Source: Diaphorobacter sp. HDW4A
GTDB lineage: Bacteria > Pseudomonadota > Gammaproteobacteria > Burkholderiales > Burkholderiaceae_C
Direction: 5' to 3'
Assembly (NCBI RefSeq): GCF_011305995.1
Contig: NZ_CP049910.1
Coordinates: forward strand, 5,222,501-5,286,500
Length of the DNA stretch: 64,000 bases
The notes below the pieces were generated by a model, which worked only from the letters and a program-made list of their open reading frames with translations, was not told the origin of the DNA and did no database searches. Shown here in pieces: positions 55,987-64,000 of this stretch (the stretch's first letter is position 1; each line of letters starts with the position of its first letter). Both the position numbers and the translations under genes were made by a program.

Positions 55987-56742
55987 TCATTCACTTGACT
56001 GCAGTGAAATCAGTGATTGCAAAACCACCTCGGTGCCATTTTTCCGGCCCTTCGCAAACACTGTGATCCGGTAAATCCATGGCTGGCGGCTGTCCGGCGC
56101 GTAGGTTTTAAGATGCGGGTTGTTTTCGTAACTAGACAACAAACCGATTTGCGCATCGGCGAAAGGCAAAACCTCGATCCAATACCAAGCACCCTTCAAA
56201 TCCTTGGCGTTTTTTGCGGTTTCGTTGATGGCGAGCACCGGATTACCACCGGGACCGGAAACTGCTCCGGTGAATTGGCCATAGCGCGCGCCGACGTTGG
56301 TGGCCGTCATGTTGAGAAGCAATACCGCGTCGGACCAAAAATCCTGAATGCCCGGGCGTTTTCTGCAAATGCCGAGAGCACAGCCGGTGGGCAGAGTATC
56401 GAGATAGGTGACCAGATCCACCATTTCCCCGCGATCGACGGGAAAATGAACTGGAGCGGATACACGGCAGATATTTCCATCGCTGCTTGTCATCGGGCAT
56501 AGAGCACCGGAAGCCAGCATATGGCGGATATCCAGCTCCGCATCCTTCATGAGAATCTGGGCGGCCTCAAACGTCTTCTGATGATCAGCCTCGTTGCTTG
56601 TGAGAATCTCGTGAAAGAACGCAATGCGTGCCGCCCAGATGGAGAGCAGGCTGATCATCAGAACGATGATGATGACCACATACAGCGCGACGCCGGTTTC
56701 TCTTCCGATGGGGTGGGATTTTTGGTGCGAAGACATTTTCAT
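55987..56742 (-). CDS. pilX: Type IV pilus minor pilin assembly protein PilX
   Basis: 251 aa. After a short leader (SHPIGRETG) comes a hydrophobic helix VALYVVIIIVLMISLLSIWAA, the PilX/PilX_N type in which the Glu of the pilin motif is replaced. The soluble part has four to five Cys that could pair. PilX, with PilV, PilW and PilE, primes pilus assembly and places PilY1 at the tip. ATG 56742 overlaps the pilW stop (ATGA); ATG 56736 is possible. Confidence 0.82.
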   Translation of the reverse strand: MKMSSHQKSHPIGRETGVALYVVIIIVLMISLLSIWAARIAFFHEILTSNEADHQKTFEAAQILMKDAELDIRHMLASGALCPMTSSDGNICRVSAPVHFPVDRGEMVDLVTYLDTLPTGCALGICRKRPGIQDFWSDAVLLLNMTATNVGARYGQFTGAVSGPGGNPVLAINETAKNAKDLKGAWYWIEVLPFADAQIGLLSSYENNPHLKTYAPDSRQPWIYRITVFAKGRKNGTEVVLQSLISLQSSE

Positions 56743-57593
56743 TTCCCATGCGAACGAATATGGAAAAGCTGCTTTGCCAAAACGATCAATTTGCTGCCTT
56801 TGGATTTTGTCTGGCCATTGCATGGCTGATACTCGACACCGACATCGGGAGCTTTCATCGCAGGAGCCTCTAGTTCCAGGCATATCTCCACCGCGCTCAC
56901 GCTCTGCCATTGCGCGGCATTGGCATTCAGGCTGGCGGGCGTCGCATATTGAAACTGCGGCTCGCCCCCGGATAATTCCGCCGGAATCTCGCGTAACAGG
57001 CGAATGGCGAAATCCTTCACGTTGGCGATGAGCGGCTGTGGAGTCCCGGCGACTCCGGTGCACATCAGATTGCCTTCGCGCAGAAAGAAGGTGCTGGTCA
57101 TGATGCTTGAAAGTGAGCGGTTGCTTTTGTTTTGTCCAAGACAATCCCGCAATGCCGAATCCCAGCTGGGGCTGGTCGCGTCCGAGAGCAGCGATTCCAC
57201 GAAATTCTCATACTGGATCTGCAGCGCCGATCCCACCGATTTGGAGACATTCGGGGCCGAGACGGCGGAGATGGCTTTCTCGACTACGACCGCCGGTTCG
57301 TCTGCATTCAAAACTGGCTCGAACATGACCGGACGCAGCGCCGCAATATCGATATTGGCGCCCAAGGCGGGTTGAAGATTCAATGCCACGCTTTCGGTCT
57401 GGCGAATCTGGGTGCCGATGATCCGCAGGGCTGTATTGGCGTCTTGGAGCAGCGTGGTGGATTCATTCACTGTGGTGGAGATGAATTGAGAAACCTGCAG
57501 CGAGGTGAGTGCAATGCCGATGATCACCAATCCAATGGCGAGGCCGATCAACAGCTCCACCAGCGACATTCCGCTCTGCCTTCCTATTCGCAT
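56739..57593 (-). CDS. pilW: Type IV pilus minor pilin PilW
   Basis: 284 aa. Prepilin leader MRIGRQSG then MSLVELLIGLAIGLVIIGIAL, with Glu at position 5 after cleavage. The remainder fits PilW: long alpha-spine, a QIRQTESV region and a Cys pair near the end (VEICLELEA, YQPCNGQ). Overlaps pilV by 10 bp and pilX by 4 bp, so the operon is translated in a coupled way. Confidence 0.87.
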   Translation of the reverse strand: MRIGRQSGMSLVELLIGLAIGLVIIGIALTSLQVSQFISTTVNESTTLLQDANTALRIIGTQIRQTESVALNLQPALGANIDIAALRPVMFEPVLNADEPAVVVEKAISAVSAPNVSKSVGSALQIQYENFVESLLSDATSPSWDSALRDCLGQNKSNRSLSSIMTSTFFLREGNLMCTGVAGTPQPLIANVKDFAIRLLREIPAELSGGEPQFQYATPASLNANAAQWQSVSAVEICLELEAPAMKAPDVGVEYQPCNGQTKSKGSKLIVLAKQLFHIRSHGK

Positions 57594-58180
57594 GATTCGC
57601 CTGCCTGATTCGATAGTCTGCAGCGGGCCGAAATGCTGATGTATTGCAGGTGGCAGACATATTGCTCGGGGCAGGTTTTCTGCGAGGCATCGGCGGCGGA
57701 TATCTGGAGAAAGGCATTGAGTGCCTCCGTCGTTGCGGAATCGTTGCTTTGGCGCCCGGTTTCTTTCCACGCGATCATCACGCCCAGTTGCAGGGGGTGA
57801 TGTGATTGAGCATCGGCATTGCTTCTGAATACGGCAGCGCGGCCGCTCCCCAAAGTGAACTGCACTTGCTGATGCCATTGATAACTGTCGAGCACGGCCA
57901 ACGATGCGGCGGTGCAGGGGGCAGTGCAGTCGTCCCCGGGTTTCGGCGGTGAATCCGTTGCGTAGATATCCAGATAATCGGCTGCCGCAGGATTGGATTT
58001 GATCCGTTCGCTCAAATCCTCAATCAATCGAATGGCTTGCGAGCGGCGAATACCTGCCTGTGCATCGGACAGCGTGCGCAGCTGAATGCCCAGCACGCTG
58101 AATACGCCGAGGGCCATCACCAGAATGGCGACCAGTGATTCGATCAGGGTGATTCCACGAACGGATGGGCGGTGCGGCAT
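57584..58180 (-). CDS. pilV: Type IV pilus minor pilin PilV
   Basis: 198 aa. Leader MPHRPSVRG then ITLIESLVAILVMALGVFSVLGIQL, the PilV form of the pilin N-terminus. Several Cys (DDCTAPCTA, KTCPEQYVC, ARCRLS, ESCE) suggest a disulfide-rich head. First gene of the visible operon; FimT/FimU, often upstream, is absent here. The ATG at 58180 gives a nine-residue basic leader. Confidence 0.87.
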   Translation of the reverse strand: MPHRPSVRGITLIESLVAILVMALGVFSVLGIQLRTLSDAQAGIRRSQAIRLIEDLSERIKSNPAAADYLDIYATDSPPKPGDDCTAPCTAASLAVLDSYQWHQQVQFTLGSGRAAVFRSNADAQSHHPLQLGVMIAWKETGRQSNDSATTEALNAFLQISAADASQKTCPEQYVCHLQYISISARCRLSNQAGESCE

Positions 58181-58488
58181 GGCGGTGTCCTGAAAAACCC
58201 GTTCGCCGATGGGAGCACGGCCTTGCATTAACGCAGTGGGTTTTGCCGCTTGCAATTCGCTTTGGCGAAGAAGTGTGCAATTCGAACGCGTTTGCATCGC
58301 ATCTTTTGATGTGCTTCAAAGGCCGGGGTCGGGAATCGCCGAATGCCGCCGGCTGCCGTGGCTTCATCTATGCCAAAGGGGAGCTTGCAAACACTGCGAT
58401 TGTGTTGAATTGCATCCCAAGGGAAGATGTCTGGCATTTGGAACGCCGTTCCCCCTTTTGACGAATGCGCAAGTCAGTGACAACAAAC
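58181..58488. other. Intergenic region between pilV and the CoA-ester operon
   Basis: A 308-bp divergent gap. No coding sequence, repeat or clear sigma-70 or sigma-54 promoter could be supported. A fimT-like pilin was looked for on the minus strand and not found. It presumably holds promoters for both operons. Confidence 0.5.
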
Positions 58489-59382
58489 ATGAGTGAAAAA
58501 CAAGCCTCGATCATCGACGAAGCCGGACTTGCGCATTTGCGCAGCTGGACGGGCAAGAGCGAGACCACTGCCGATCTGATCACCGCCGCGCCGGTGCGCA
58601 GCATGAGCGCGACGCTGGATCGCGATGATGCCACCCCTGTGTCCGGCACGCTGCTCGCGCCGCTGTGGCACTGGCTGTACTTTCTGCCGCATGCGCGCCA
58701 GAGCGAGATCGGCGCGGACGGCCATCCCACACGTGGTGGCTTTCTGCCACCCGCACCGCTGCCGCGCCGCATGTGGGCGGGCGGGCGGCTGACCTGGGAG
58801 ACGGGCAATCCGCTGGCGGTGGGGCAGGAGGTGCAGCGCGTTTCCACCATCCAGTCCGTGAACCACAAGGCGGGCCGCTCGGGCGAGCTGCTGTTCGTGT
58901 TGGTGCAGCACCAGTTCAGCAACGAGAACGGCCTTGCGCTGACCGAGGAGCACGACATCGTCTACCGCGCCGCCGCCGAGCCCGGCGCGCCCGAGCCCAC
59001 TCCGCAGAAGCCGCCGCTCGATGGCGAGGCCGCTTGGTCGCGCACCATCGTGCCGGATGACGTGCTGCTGTTCCGCTATTCGGCGCTCACCTTCAACGGC
59101 CACCGCATCCACTATGACCGCAAGTACGTGACCGAGGTCGAGGGCTACCCGGGCCTCATCGTGCATGGCCCGCTGATTGCCACGCTGCTGCTCGATCTGC
59201 TGCGCCGCAACCTGCCCGATGCGACGGTGCGCAAGTTCTCGTTCAAGGCCGTGCGGCCGACTTTTGATCTCAACGCCTTCAGCGTGCATGGCAAGCCGTC
59301 GGACGATGGCAAGACGGTGGAGCTCTGGGCGCAGGACCACGATGGCTGGTTGACCATGCAGGGCACGGCGGAACTGGCCTGA
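58489..59382 (+). CDS. MaoC-like / mesaconyl-CoA hydratase-type protein
   Basis: 297 aa. The fold is the two-hotdog MaoC/HTD2 type: an N-terminal FAS1-like dehydratase half (WHWLYFLPHARQSEIGADGHP, LPRRMWAGGRL) and a C-terminal half with FRYSALTFNGHRIHYDRKYV, the R-hydratase motif, then VHGPLIATLLLDLL. Relatives hydrate mesaconyl-C4-CoA or itaconyl-CoA. First gene of the catabolic operon; the next start is 19 bp away. ATG 58489 preferred, ATG 58465 also possible. Confidence 0.85.
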   Translation: MSEKQASIIDEAGLAHLRSWTGKSETTADLITAAPVRSMSATLDRDDATPVSGTLLAPLWHWLYFLPHARQSEIGADGHPTRGGFLPPAPLPRRMWAGGRLTWETGNPLAVGQEVQRVSTIQSVNHKAGRSGELLFVLVQHQFSNENGLALTEEHDIVYRAAAEPGAPEPTPQKPPLDGEAAWSRTIVPDDVLLFRYSALTFNGHRIHYDRKYVTEVEGYPGLIVHGPLIATLLLDLLRRNLPDATVRKFSFKAVRPTFDLNAFSVHGKPSDDGKTVELWAQDHDGWLTMQGTAELA

Positions 59383-59401
59383 CAACAAGGGGAACACAAC
59401 G

Positions 59402-60568
59402 ATGATCGAACAGACGCTCTCGAACAACTACGCCGAAATTCGCGACGCCATCCGCTCGCTCTGCGCGGAGTTTCCCGATGAATATTTCCGCAAGGTCGAC
59501 GAGGCGCGCGCCTATCCCGAGCAGTTTGTGGACGCGCTCACCAAGGCCGGCTGGCTGGCCGCGCTGATTCCCACCGAATACGGCGGCTCGGGCCTGGGCC
59601 TGACCGAGGCCTCGGTCATCATGGAAGAGATCAATCGCTGTGGCGGCAACTCGGGGGCCTGCCACGGCCAGATGTACAACATGGGCACGCTGCTGCGCCA
59701 TGGCTCTGAAGCGCAGAAGCAGAAGTACCTGCCGAAGATTGCATCGGGCGAATGGCGTCTGCAATCGATGGGCGTGACCGAGCCGACCACCGGCACTGAC
59801 ACCACCAAGATCAAGACCACGGCAGTGAAGAAGGATGGTCGCTACGTCATCAACGGCCAGAAGGTCTGGATCAGCCGCATCCAGCACAGCGACTGGATGA
59901 TTCTGTTGGCGCGCACCACGCCGCTGGCCGAGGTGAAGAAGAAAAGCGAAGGCATGTCGATCTTCATGGTCGATCTGCGCGAGGCCGAGAAGGCTGGCAT
60001 GACGGTGCGCCCGATTCTCAACATGGTGAACCACGAGACCAATGAGCTGTTCTTCGAGAATCTGGAAATTCCCGAAGAGAACCTGATCGGCGAGGAAGGC
60101 AAGGGTTTCAAGTACATCCTCGACGGCCTGAATGCCGAGCGCACGCTGATCGCGGCCGAGTGCATCGGTGACGGCTACTGGTTCATCGACCGCATCACCA
60201 ACTATGTGAAGGATCGCAACGTGTTCGGTCGCCCCATCGGCCAGAACCAGGGCGTGCAGTTCCCCATTGCCGATGCTTTCATTGAGATCGAGGCCGCCAA
60301 CCTCATGCGCTGGAAGGCCTGCGAGCTGTTCGACAAGCACGAGCCCATGGGCGCGCAGGCCAACATGGCGAAGTACTTGGCCGCCAAGGCGAGCTGGGAG
60401 GCGGCCAATGCTTGCCTGCAATTCCACGGCGGCTTCGGCTTTGCGTGTGAATACGACGTGGAGCGCAAGTTCCGCGAGACGCGCCTGTATCAGGTGGCAC
60501 CGATCTCCACCAACCTCATCTATTCCTACGTGGCCGAGCACATCCTCGGTTTGCCACGCTCGTTTTGA
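59402..60568 (+). CDS. Acyl-CoA dehydrogenase
   Basis: 388 aa FAD enzyme with the three-part ACAD fold: TEYGGSGLGL, the FAD/substrate loop MGVTEPTTGTDTTKI, and RNVFGRPIGQNQGVQF. The usual catalytic Glu region near the C-terminus (normally EGT) reads VAPIST at 365-370, so the common base is missing. A Glu is present at E246 (LNAERTLIAA), the place used by isovaleryl-CoA dehydrogenase. This may mean a branched or 2-methyl substrate such as methylsuccinyl-CoA. Sits between a MaoC-like hydratase and a CoA-transferase. Confidence 0.9.
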   Translation: MIEQTLSNNYAEIRDAIRSLCAEFPDEYFRKVDEARAYPEQFVDALTKAGWLAALIPTEYGGSGLGLTEASVIMEEINRCGGNSGACHGQMYNMGTLLRHGSEAQKQKYLPKIASGEWRLQSMGVTEPTTGTDTTKIKTTAVKKDGRYVINGQKVWISRIQHSDWMILLARTTPLAEVKKKSEGMSIFMVDLREAEKAGMTVRPILNMVNHETNELFFENLEIPEENLIGEEGKGFKYILDGLNAERTLIAAECIGDGYWFIDRITNYVKDRNVFGRPIGQNQGVQFPIADAFIEIEAANLMRWKACELFDKHEPMGAQANMAKYLAAKASWEAANACLQFHGGFGFACEYDVERKFRETRLYQVAPISTNLIYSYVAEHILGLPRSF

Positions 60569-60579
60569 GGAGGCGCGAG

Positions 60580-61785
60580 ATGAACGCATCAACCCAACGC
60601 CCGCGCCCGCTTGACGGCATCACCGTTGTCTCGCTCGAACACGCCGTGGCCGCGCCGTTCTGCACGCGCCAGCTCGCCGATCTGGGCGCGCGCGTCATCA
60701 AGGTGGAGCGCCCCGGTGCGGGGGATTTCGCGCGTGGCTACGACCAGCGTGTGCTGGGCCAGTCGTCGCACTTCACCTGGATCAACCGCAGCAAGGAAAG
60801 CCTCGCGCTCGATCTGAAGCAGCCGCTCGCGCAGCAAGCACTGATGCAGCTGCTGGCCGATGCGGATGTGCTGGTGCAAAATCTCGCACCCGGCGCGGCG
60901 GCGCGCATGGGGCTTTCTTATGACGCGTTGCATGACAAGTTTCCCAAGCTCATTGTTTGTGATATCAGCGGATATGGTGCCGATGGACCGTATCGCGATA
61001 AGAAGGCTTACGACCTGCTAATTCAAAGCGAAGCCGGTTTTCTCTCGATCACCGGCACGCCAGAAGTACCCAGTAAGGCGGGCATTTCCGTGGCCGACAT
61101 CGCGGCGGGCATGTATGCGTATACCAACATCATGTCGGCCCTGCTGCTGCGCGCCAAGACGGGAGAGGGCAGCCACATCGATGTGTCGATGCTCGAGGCG
61201 CTCGGCGAGTGGATGGGTTATCCGATGTACTACGCGTTCGACGGCGCACCACCACCGCCGCGCACGGGTGCATCGCACGCCAGCATCTATCCCTACGGCC
61301 CGTTCGTTGCGGGCGACGGCGGCACGGTGATGCTCGGCCTGCAGAACGAACGCGAATGGCAGGCGTTCTGCGACAAGGTGCTTGAGCAGCCGCAGCTTGC
61401 CAAGGACGCACGCTTTGACAGCAACGCGCATCGCAACGAAAACCGCGATGCGCTGAAGGCGGAAATCCTGCGCCTCTTCGGTGCGTTCACCGCGCAGCAG
61501 ATCGTCGAGCGTTTGGACTCTGCAGGCATCGCCAACGCGCATGTGAACGACATGGCGGGCCTGTGGGCGCATCCGCAGCTTGAGGCGCGCAAGCGCTGGC
61601 GCAACGTGCCCACGCCCAAGGGCGAGGTGCCCGCGCTGCTGCCACCGGGTCTGAACAGCGCGTTTGACTACCGCATGGACGGGGTGCCCGCCGTGGGCGA
61701 ACACACGGCCCGCATTCTTGTGGGGCTGGGCTGGTCCGCCGAACGGATCGAGGCACTCAACGTACCCAACAACGTCGCGGACTGA
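60580..61785 (+). CDS. Family III CoA-transferase (CaiB/BaiF)
   Basis: 401 aa. LDGITVVSLEHAVAAPFCTRQLADLGARVIKVE is the family N-terminus, with GDFARGYD and NRSKESLALDLK next. The catalytic Asp lies in KKAYDLLIQSEAGFLSITG near residue 150, and the interlocked-dimer region SHIDVSMLEALGEWMG follows. It transfers CoA between carboxylates such as succinate, mesaconate or itaconate. GAGGAG precedes the ATG by nine bases; the gene starts 11 bp after the dehydrogenase stop. Confidence 0.92.
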   Translation: MNASTQRPRPLDGITVVSLEHAVAAPFCTRQLADLGARVIKVERPGAGDFARGYDQRVLGQSSHFTWINRSKESLALDLKQPLAQQALMQLLADADVLVQNLAPGAAARMGLSYDALHDKFPKLIVCDISGYGADGPYRDKKAYDLLIQSEAGFLSITGTPEVPSKAGISVADIAAGMYAYTNIMSALLLRAKTGEGSHIDVSMLEALGEWMGYPMYYAFDGAPPPPRTGASHASIYPYGPFVAGDGGTVMLGLQNEREWQAFCDKVLEQPQLAKDARFDSNAHRNENRDALKAEILRLFGAFTAQQIVERLDSAGIANAHVNDMAGLWAHPQLEARKRWRNVPTPKGEVPALLPPGLNSAFDYRMDGVPAVGEHTARILVGLGWSAERIEALNVPNNVAD

Positions 61786-61832
61786 GCGCATCGCGCAGGC
61801 CGAACAGATCACACACTAAGGGGAATCACACC

Positions 61833-63197
61833 ATGCAACAGGAAACCGCCGCCACCACCCACCCGCTCGCGCAGTTCGCCGCCACGCTGCGCTGGTCGGA
61901 CATCCCGCCCGAGGTGCAGCGCAAGGCAGAGGACCTGCTGGTCGACTGGTTCGGCTCGGTGCTGGCGGGCCAGAGCGCGCGGCCGGTGCGGAGCATCACG
62001 CGCTTTGCGCTGTCGCAGGGGCCTGCGCTGGGAGCCTGCGAGGTCATTGGCCAATCTGCGAGCACTTCGCCGATGATGGCCGCAATGGCCAACGCCGCCG
62101 CATCGCATGTGGCCGAGCAGGATGATGTGCACAATGGCTCGGTGTTCCATCCGGCGGCCGTCGTGTTTCCGCCCGCACTCGCGGTAGCGCAGAGCATCGG
62201 CGCGAGCGGCGAGCAGTTCATGGCGGCCTGCGTGGCGGGCTATGAGGTGGGCATTCGCGTGGGCGAGTTTCTGGGCCGCAGTCACTACAAGATTTTTCAT
62301 ACCACCGGCACGGCGGGCACGATTGCCGCCGCCGCCGCCGTGGGCCATCTTCTGGAGCTCACTCCGCAGCAGATGCAGCATGCCTTTGGCTCGGCCGGAA
62401 CGCAGGCTGCGGGCCTCTGGGAGTTTCTGCGCACCGCTGCCGACAGCAAGCAGCTGCACACCGCGCATGCTGCATCCGCGGGCCTCACGGCCGCCTATCT
62501 CGCCAAGGATGGATTCACTGGCGCGCAGGACATTTTCACCGGCCCGCAGGGCATGGCGGCGGGCATGTCGACCGACTCGAATCCGGGGCGTCTTGTCGAT
62601 GGCCTCGGCACGCGTTGGGCCACGCCCGAGACCTCGTTCAAATGGCATGCCTCGTGCCGCCACACGCATCCTGCGGCGGACGCGCTGTTGCAGGTGATGC
62701 AGCAGAACCAGCTGAAGATCTCCGACATTGCGCAGGTCACCTGCCACGTGCACCAGGGCGCCATCGATGTGCTCGGTCCGGTGGTGTCACCCGCCACAGT
62801 GCACCAGAGCAAGTTCTCGATGGGCACGGTGCTGGCCATCGCAGCGCGATTCGGACATGCGGGGCTTACCGAGTTTGACGAGCAGTTCCTCGCGCCAGAC
62901 ACCGTGACGCTGCGCGACAAGGTCCGCATGGTGCTCGATGAAGAAGTGGACACTGCTTACCCGCAGCGCTGGATCGGCAAGGTCACCGTGCAGACCGTCG
63001 ATGGCCGCACGCTGCATGGCCGCGTTGACGAGCCCAAGGGCGACCCCGGCAACACGCTTTCGCGCGAAGAGATCGAGGGCAAGGCGCTGCGCTTGGCTGC
63101 CTATGGCAGTGATATCCCTGAGGACAAGGTGCGCGCTGCCGTGCAAAGTCTCTGGAGCATCGCGAAGACGCCACGGCTTGGACGTCTGCTGGACTGA
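61833..63197 (+). CDS. MmgE/PrpD-family protein
   Basis: 454 aa. Family members include 2-methylcitrate dehydratase and cis-aconitate decarboxylase. Typical blocks are ASHVAEQDDVHNGSVFHPAAVV, GYEVGIRVG, FHTTGTAGTIAAAAAVG, GSAGTQAAGLWEF and the conserved FKWHASCRHTHPAADAL. The His/Asp/Lys set of the family looks intact. The adjacent CoA-transferase, dehydrogenase and hydratase suggest work on a C5 or similar dicarboxylate, not the methylcitrate cycle, since prpB and prpC are absent. AAGGGGA lies upstream of the ATG. Confidence 0.9.
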   Translation: MQQETAATTHPLAQFAATLRWSDIPPEVQRKAEDLLVDWFGSVLAGQSARPVRSITRFALSQGPALGACEVIGQSASTSPMMAAMANAAASHVAEQDDVHNGSVFHPAAVVFPPALAVAQSIGASGEQFMAACVAGYEVGIRVGEFLGRSHYKIFHTTGTAGTIAAAAAVGHLLELTPQQMQHAFGSAGTQAAGLWEFLRTAADSKQLHTAHAASAGLTAAYLAKDGFTGAQDIFTGPQGMAAGMSTDSNPGRLVDGLGTRWATPETSFKWHASCRHTHPAADALLQVMQQNQLKISDIAQVTCHVHQGAIDVLGPVVSPATVHQSKFSMGTVLAIAARFGHAGLTEFDEQFLAPDTVTLRDKVRMVLDEEVDTAYPQRWIGKVTVQTVDGRTLHGRVDEPKGDPGNTLSREEIEGKALRLAAYGSDIPEDKVRAAVQSLWSIAKTPRLGRLLD

Positions 63198-63255
63198 CTT
63201 CGTGGTCCGCTCGTCATCAACATCATCATCACTACTACAAGCAAGGAGACAACGC

Positions 63256-64000
63256 ATGCATTCCATTTCCACCGGACATGTTCTTCGCCCTCATGCACTG
63301 GTGCTGCGCCGCACGATGCGCGGCATCGCGGCGGCATCCTTGCTGGGTGCAGCGGCGCTGCCCGCGCTGGCCTCGGGCTATCCGGACAAACCGATCATCA
63401 TGGTCGTGCCCTATAGCGCAGGTGGACCGACCGACGTGGTCGCGCGGCTGCTGGCCGTGCCCATGGGGGCGTCGCTCGGGCAGAACGTGCTGGTGGAAAA
63501 CACCGTGGGTGCGGGTGGCACGATTGCGCCGGCGCGCGTGGCAAGGTCCAAGCCCGATGGCTACACGATTCTGATCCACCATATGGGCATGGCGACGGCT
63601 CCGGCGCTGTACAAGAAGCTGCCGTACGACCCGCTCAAGGACTTTGAATACATCGGCCAGGTGCTCGACGTGCCGATGACGCTGCTCTCGCGCAAGGAGT
63701 TTCCGGCCAACACCTTTCCCGAGCTGCTTGACTACGTGAAGAAGCACCAGGAAACGGTGAGCATGGCGCATGCAGGCACGGGTGCCGTGTCACAGCTGTG
63801 CAGCATGCTGTTCATGCACCAGACGGGGGTGAAGCTCACCACCGTGCCCTACAAGGGCGCGGGTCCGGCGATGAACGATCTGATGGGTGGGCAGGTCGAT
63901 CTGCTGTGCGATCAGACCACGCAGACAGTGCCTGTCATTCAGGACGGAAAACGTGCCAAGGTGTTTGGTGTGACTACGCCCAAACGGCTGTCTTCATTGC
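63256..64000 (+). CDS. Bug-family solute receptor (partial, cut by window end)
   Basis: The first 248 codons are visible. Signal peptide with a long basic n-region (cleavage near LPALA-SG), then YPDKPIIMVVPYSAGGPTDVVAR, GQNVLVENTVGAGGTIAPA, and VPYKGAGPAMNDLMGGQVDLL, the Bug family hallmarks. Related in type to the receptor at 36778-37758 but clearly different in sequence. AAGGAGA is seven bases before the ATG. As last visible gene of the operon it probably delivers the carboxylate the enzymes use. Confidence 0.92.
   Translation, partial: MHSISTGHVLRPHALVLRRTMRGIAAASLLGAAALPALASGYPDKPIIMVVPYSAGGPTDVVARLLAVPMGASLGQNVLVENTVGAGGTIAPARVARSKPDGYTILIHHMGMATAPALYKKLPYDPLKDFEYIGQVLDVPMTLLSRKEFPANTFPELLDYVKKHQETVSMAHAGTGAVSQLCSMLFMHQTGVKLTTVPYKGAGPAMNDLMGGQVDLLCDQTTQTVPVIQDGKRAKVFGVTTPKRLSSL

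Noticed and set aside
58181..58488. Possible fimT-like pilin gene upstream of pilV
   Set aside because: No frame of suitable length or pilin leader was found on the minus strand.

Overview
The window is a piece of a GC-rich betaproteobacterial chromosome, most likely Burkholderiales / Comamonadaceae (Comamonas, Delftia or Acidovorax relatives). The evidence is the rRNA operon layout (16S, tRNA-Ile, tRNA-Ala, 23S, 5S), the two Bug-type tripartite tricarboxylate solute receptors, an N-terminal-only MetH protein, a GTP-type PEP carboxykinase and the general gene style. The genus is an inference; nothing here fixes it.

Layout. 1-4140: 3' part of an rrn operon ending in a terminator. 4205-5785: a degraded copy of a dispersed repeat interrupted by a complete IS3-family (IS150-like) element whose orfB is frameshifted. 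5850-12830: a D-amino-acid dehydrogenase with a divergent LysR regulator, a secreted protein, a universal stress protein, a metallophosphoesterase, a membrane protein, a second LysR gene and a small unknown protein. 13100-19900: PEP carboxykinase, a 54-aa membrane peptide, threonine ammonia-lyase, an AidB-like acyl-CoA dehydrogenase and a fatty-acid-hydroxylase-type membrane enzyme.

19960-34680 is the most unusual part. A two-component system is divergent from a tightly overlapping nine-gene operon: outer membrane factor, ABC permease, ABC ATPase, membrane fusion lipoprotein, HAD phosphatase, alpha/beta hydrolase, two ArnE/ArnF-like small transporters and a DegT-type aminotransferase. It runs head-on into a four-gene operon (class III aminotransferase, GNAT/FemAB-like acyltransferase, arginase-like protein, Cfa-type methyltransferase); the last genes overlap by 62 bp. 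I read it as a candidate undescribed biosynthesis and export locus; its product is unknown.

35020-43000: MetH N-terminal protein, an operon of Bug receptor, fumarylacetoacetase and 3-hydroxybutyrate-dehydrogenase-like SDR with a divergent LysR gene, and RecQ. 43200-49380: three paralogous secreted proteins of unknown family, with a PD-(D/E)XK nuclease and an Fe-S helicase with Cas4-like N-terminus between the second and third. 49460-52280: serine dehydratase and RibD. 52300-58180: a minor-pilin / PilY1 type IV pilus operon. 58490-64000: a CoA-ester catabolic operon (MaoC-like hydratase, acyl-CoA dehydrogenase, CoA-transferase, MmgE/PrpD protein, Bug receptor cut by the window edge).

A roughly 200-bp intergenic repeat occurs four times in full and once in part. 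Its hairpin arms differ between copies in compensating pairs, so it looks like a structured element. REP-like palindromes are also present. No CRISPR array, prophage or plasmid functions were seen.
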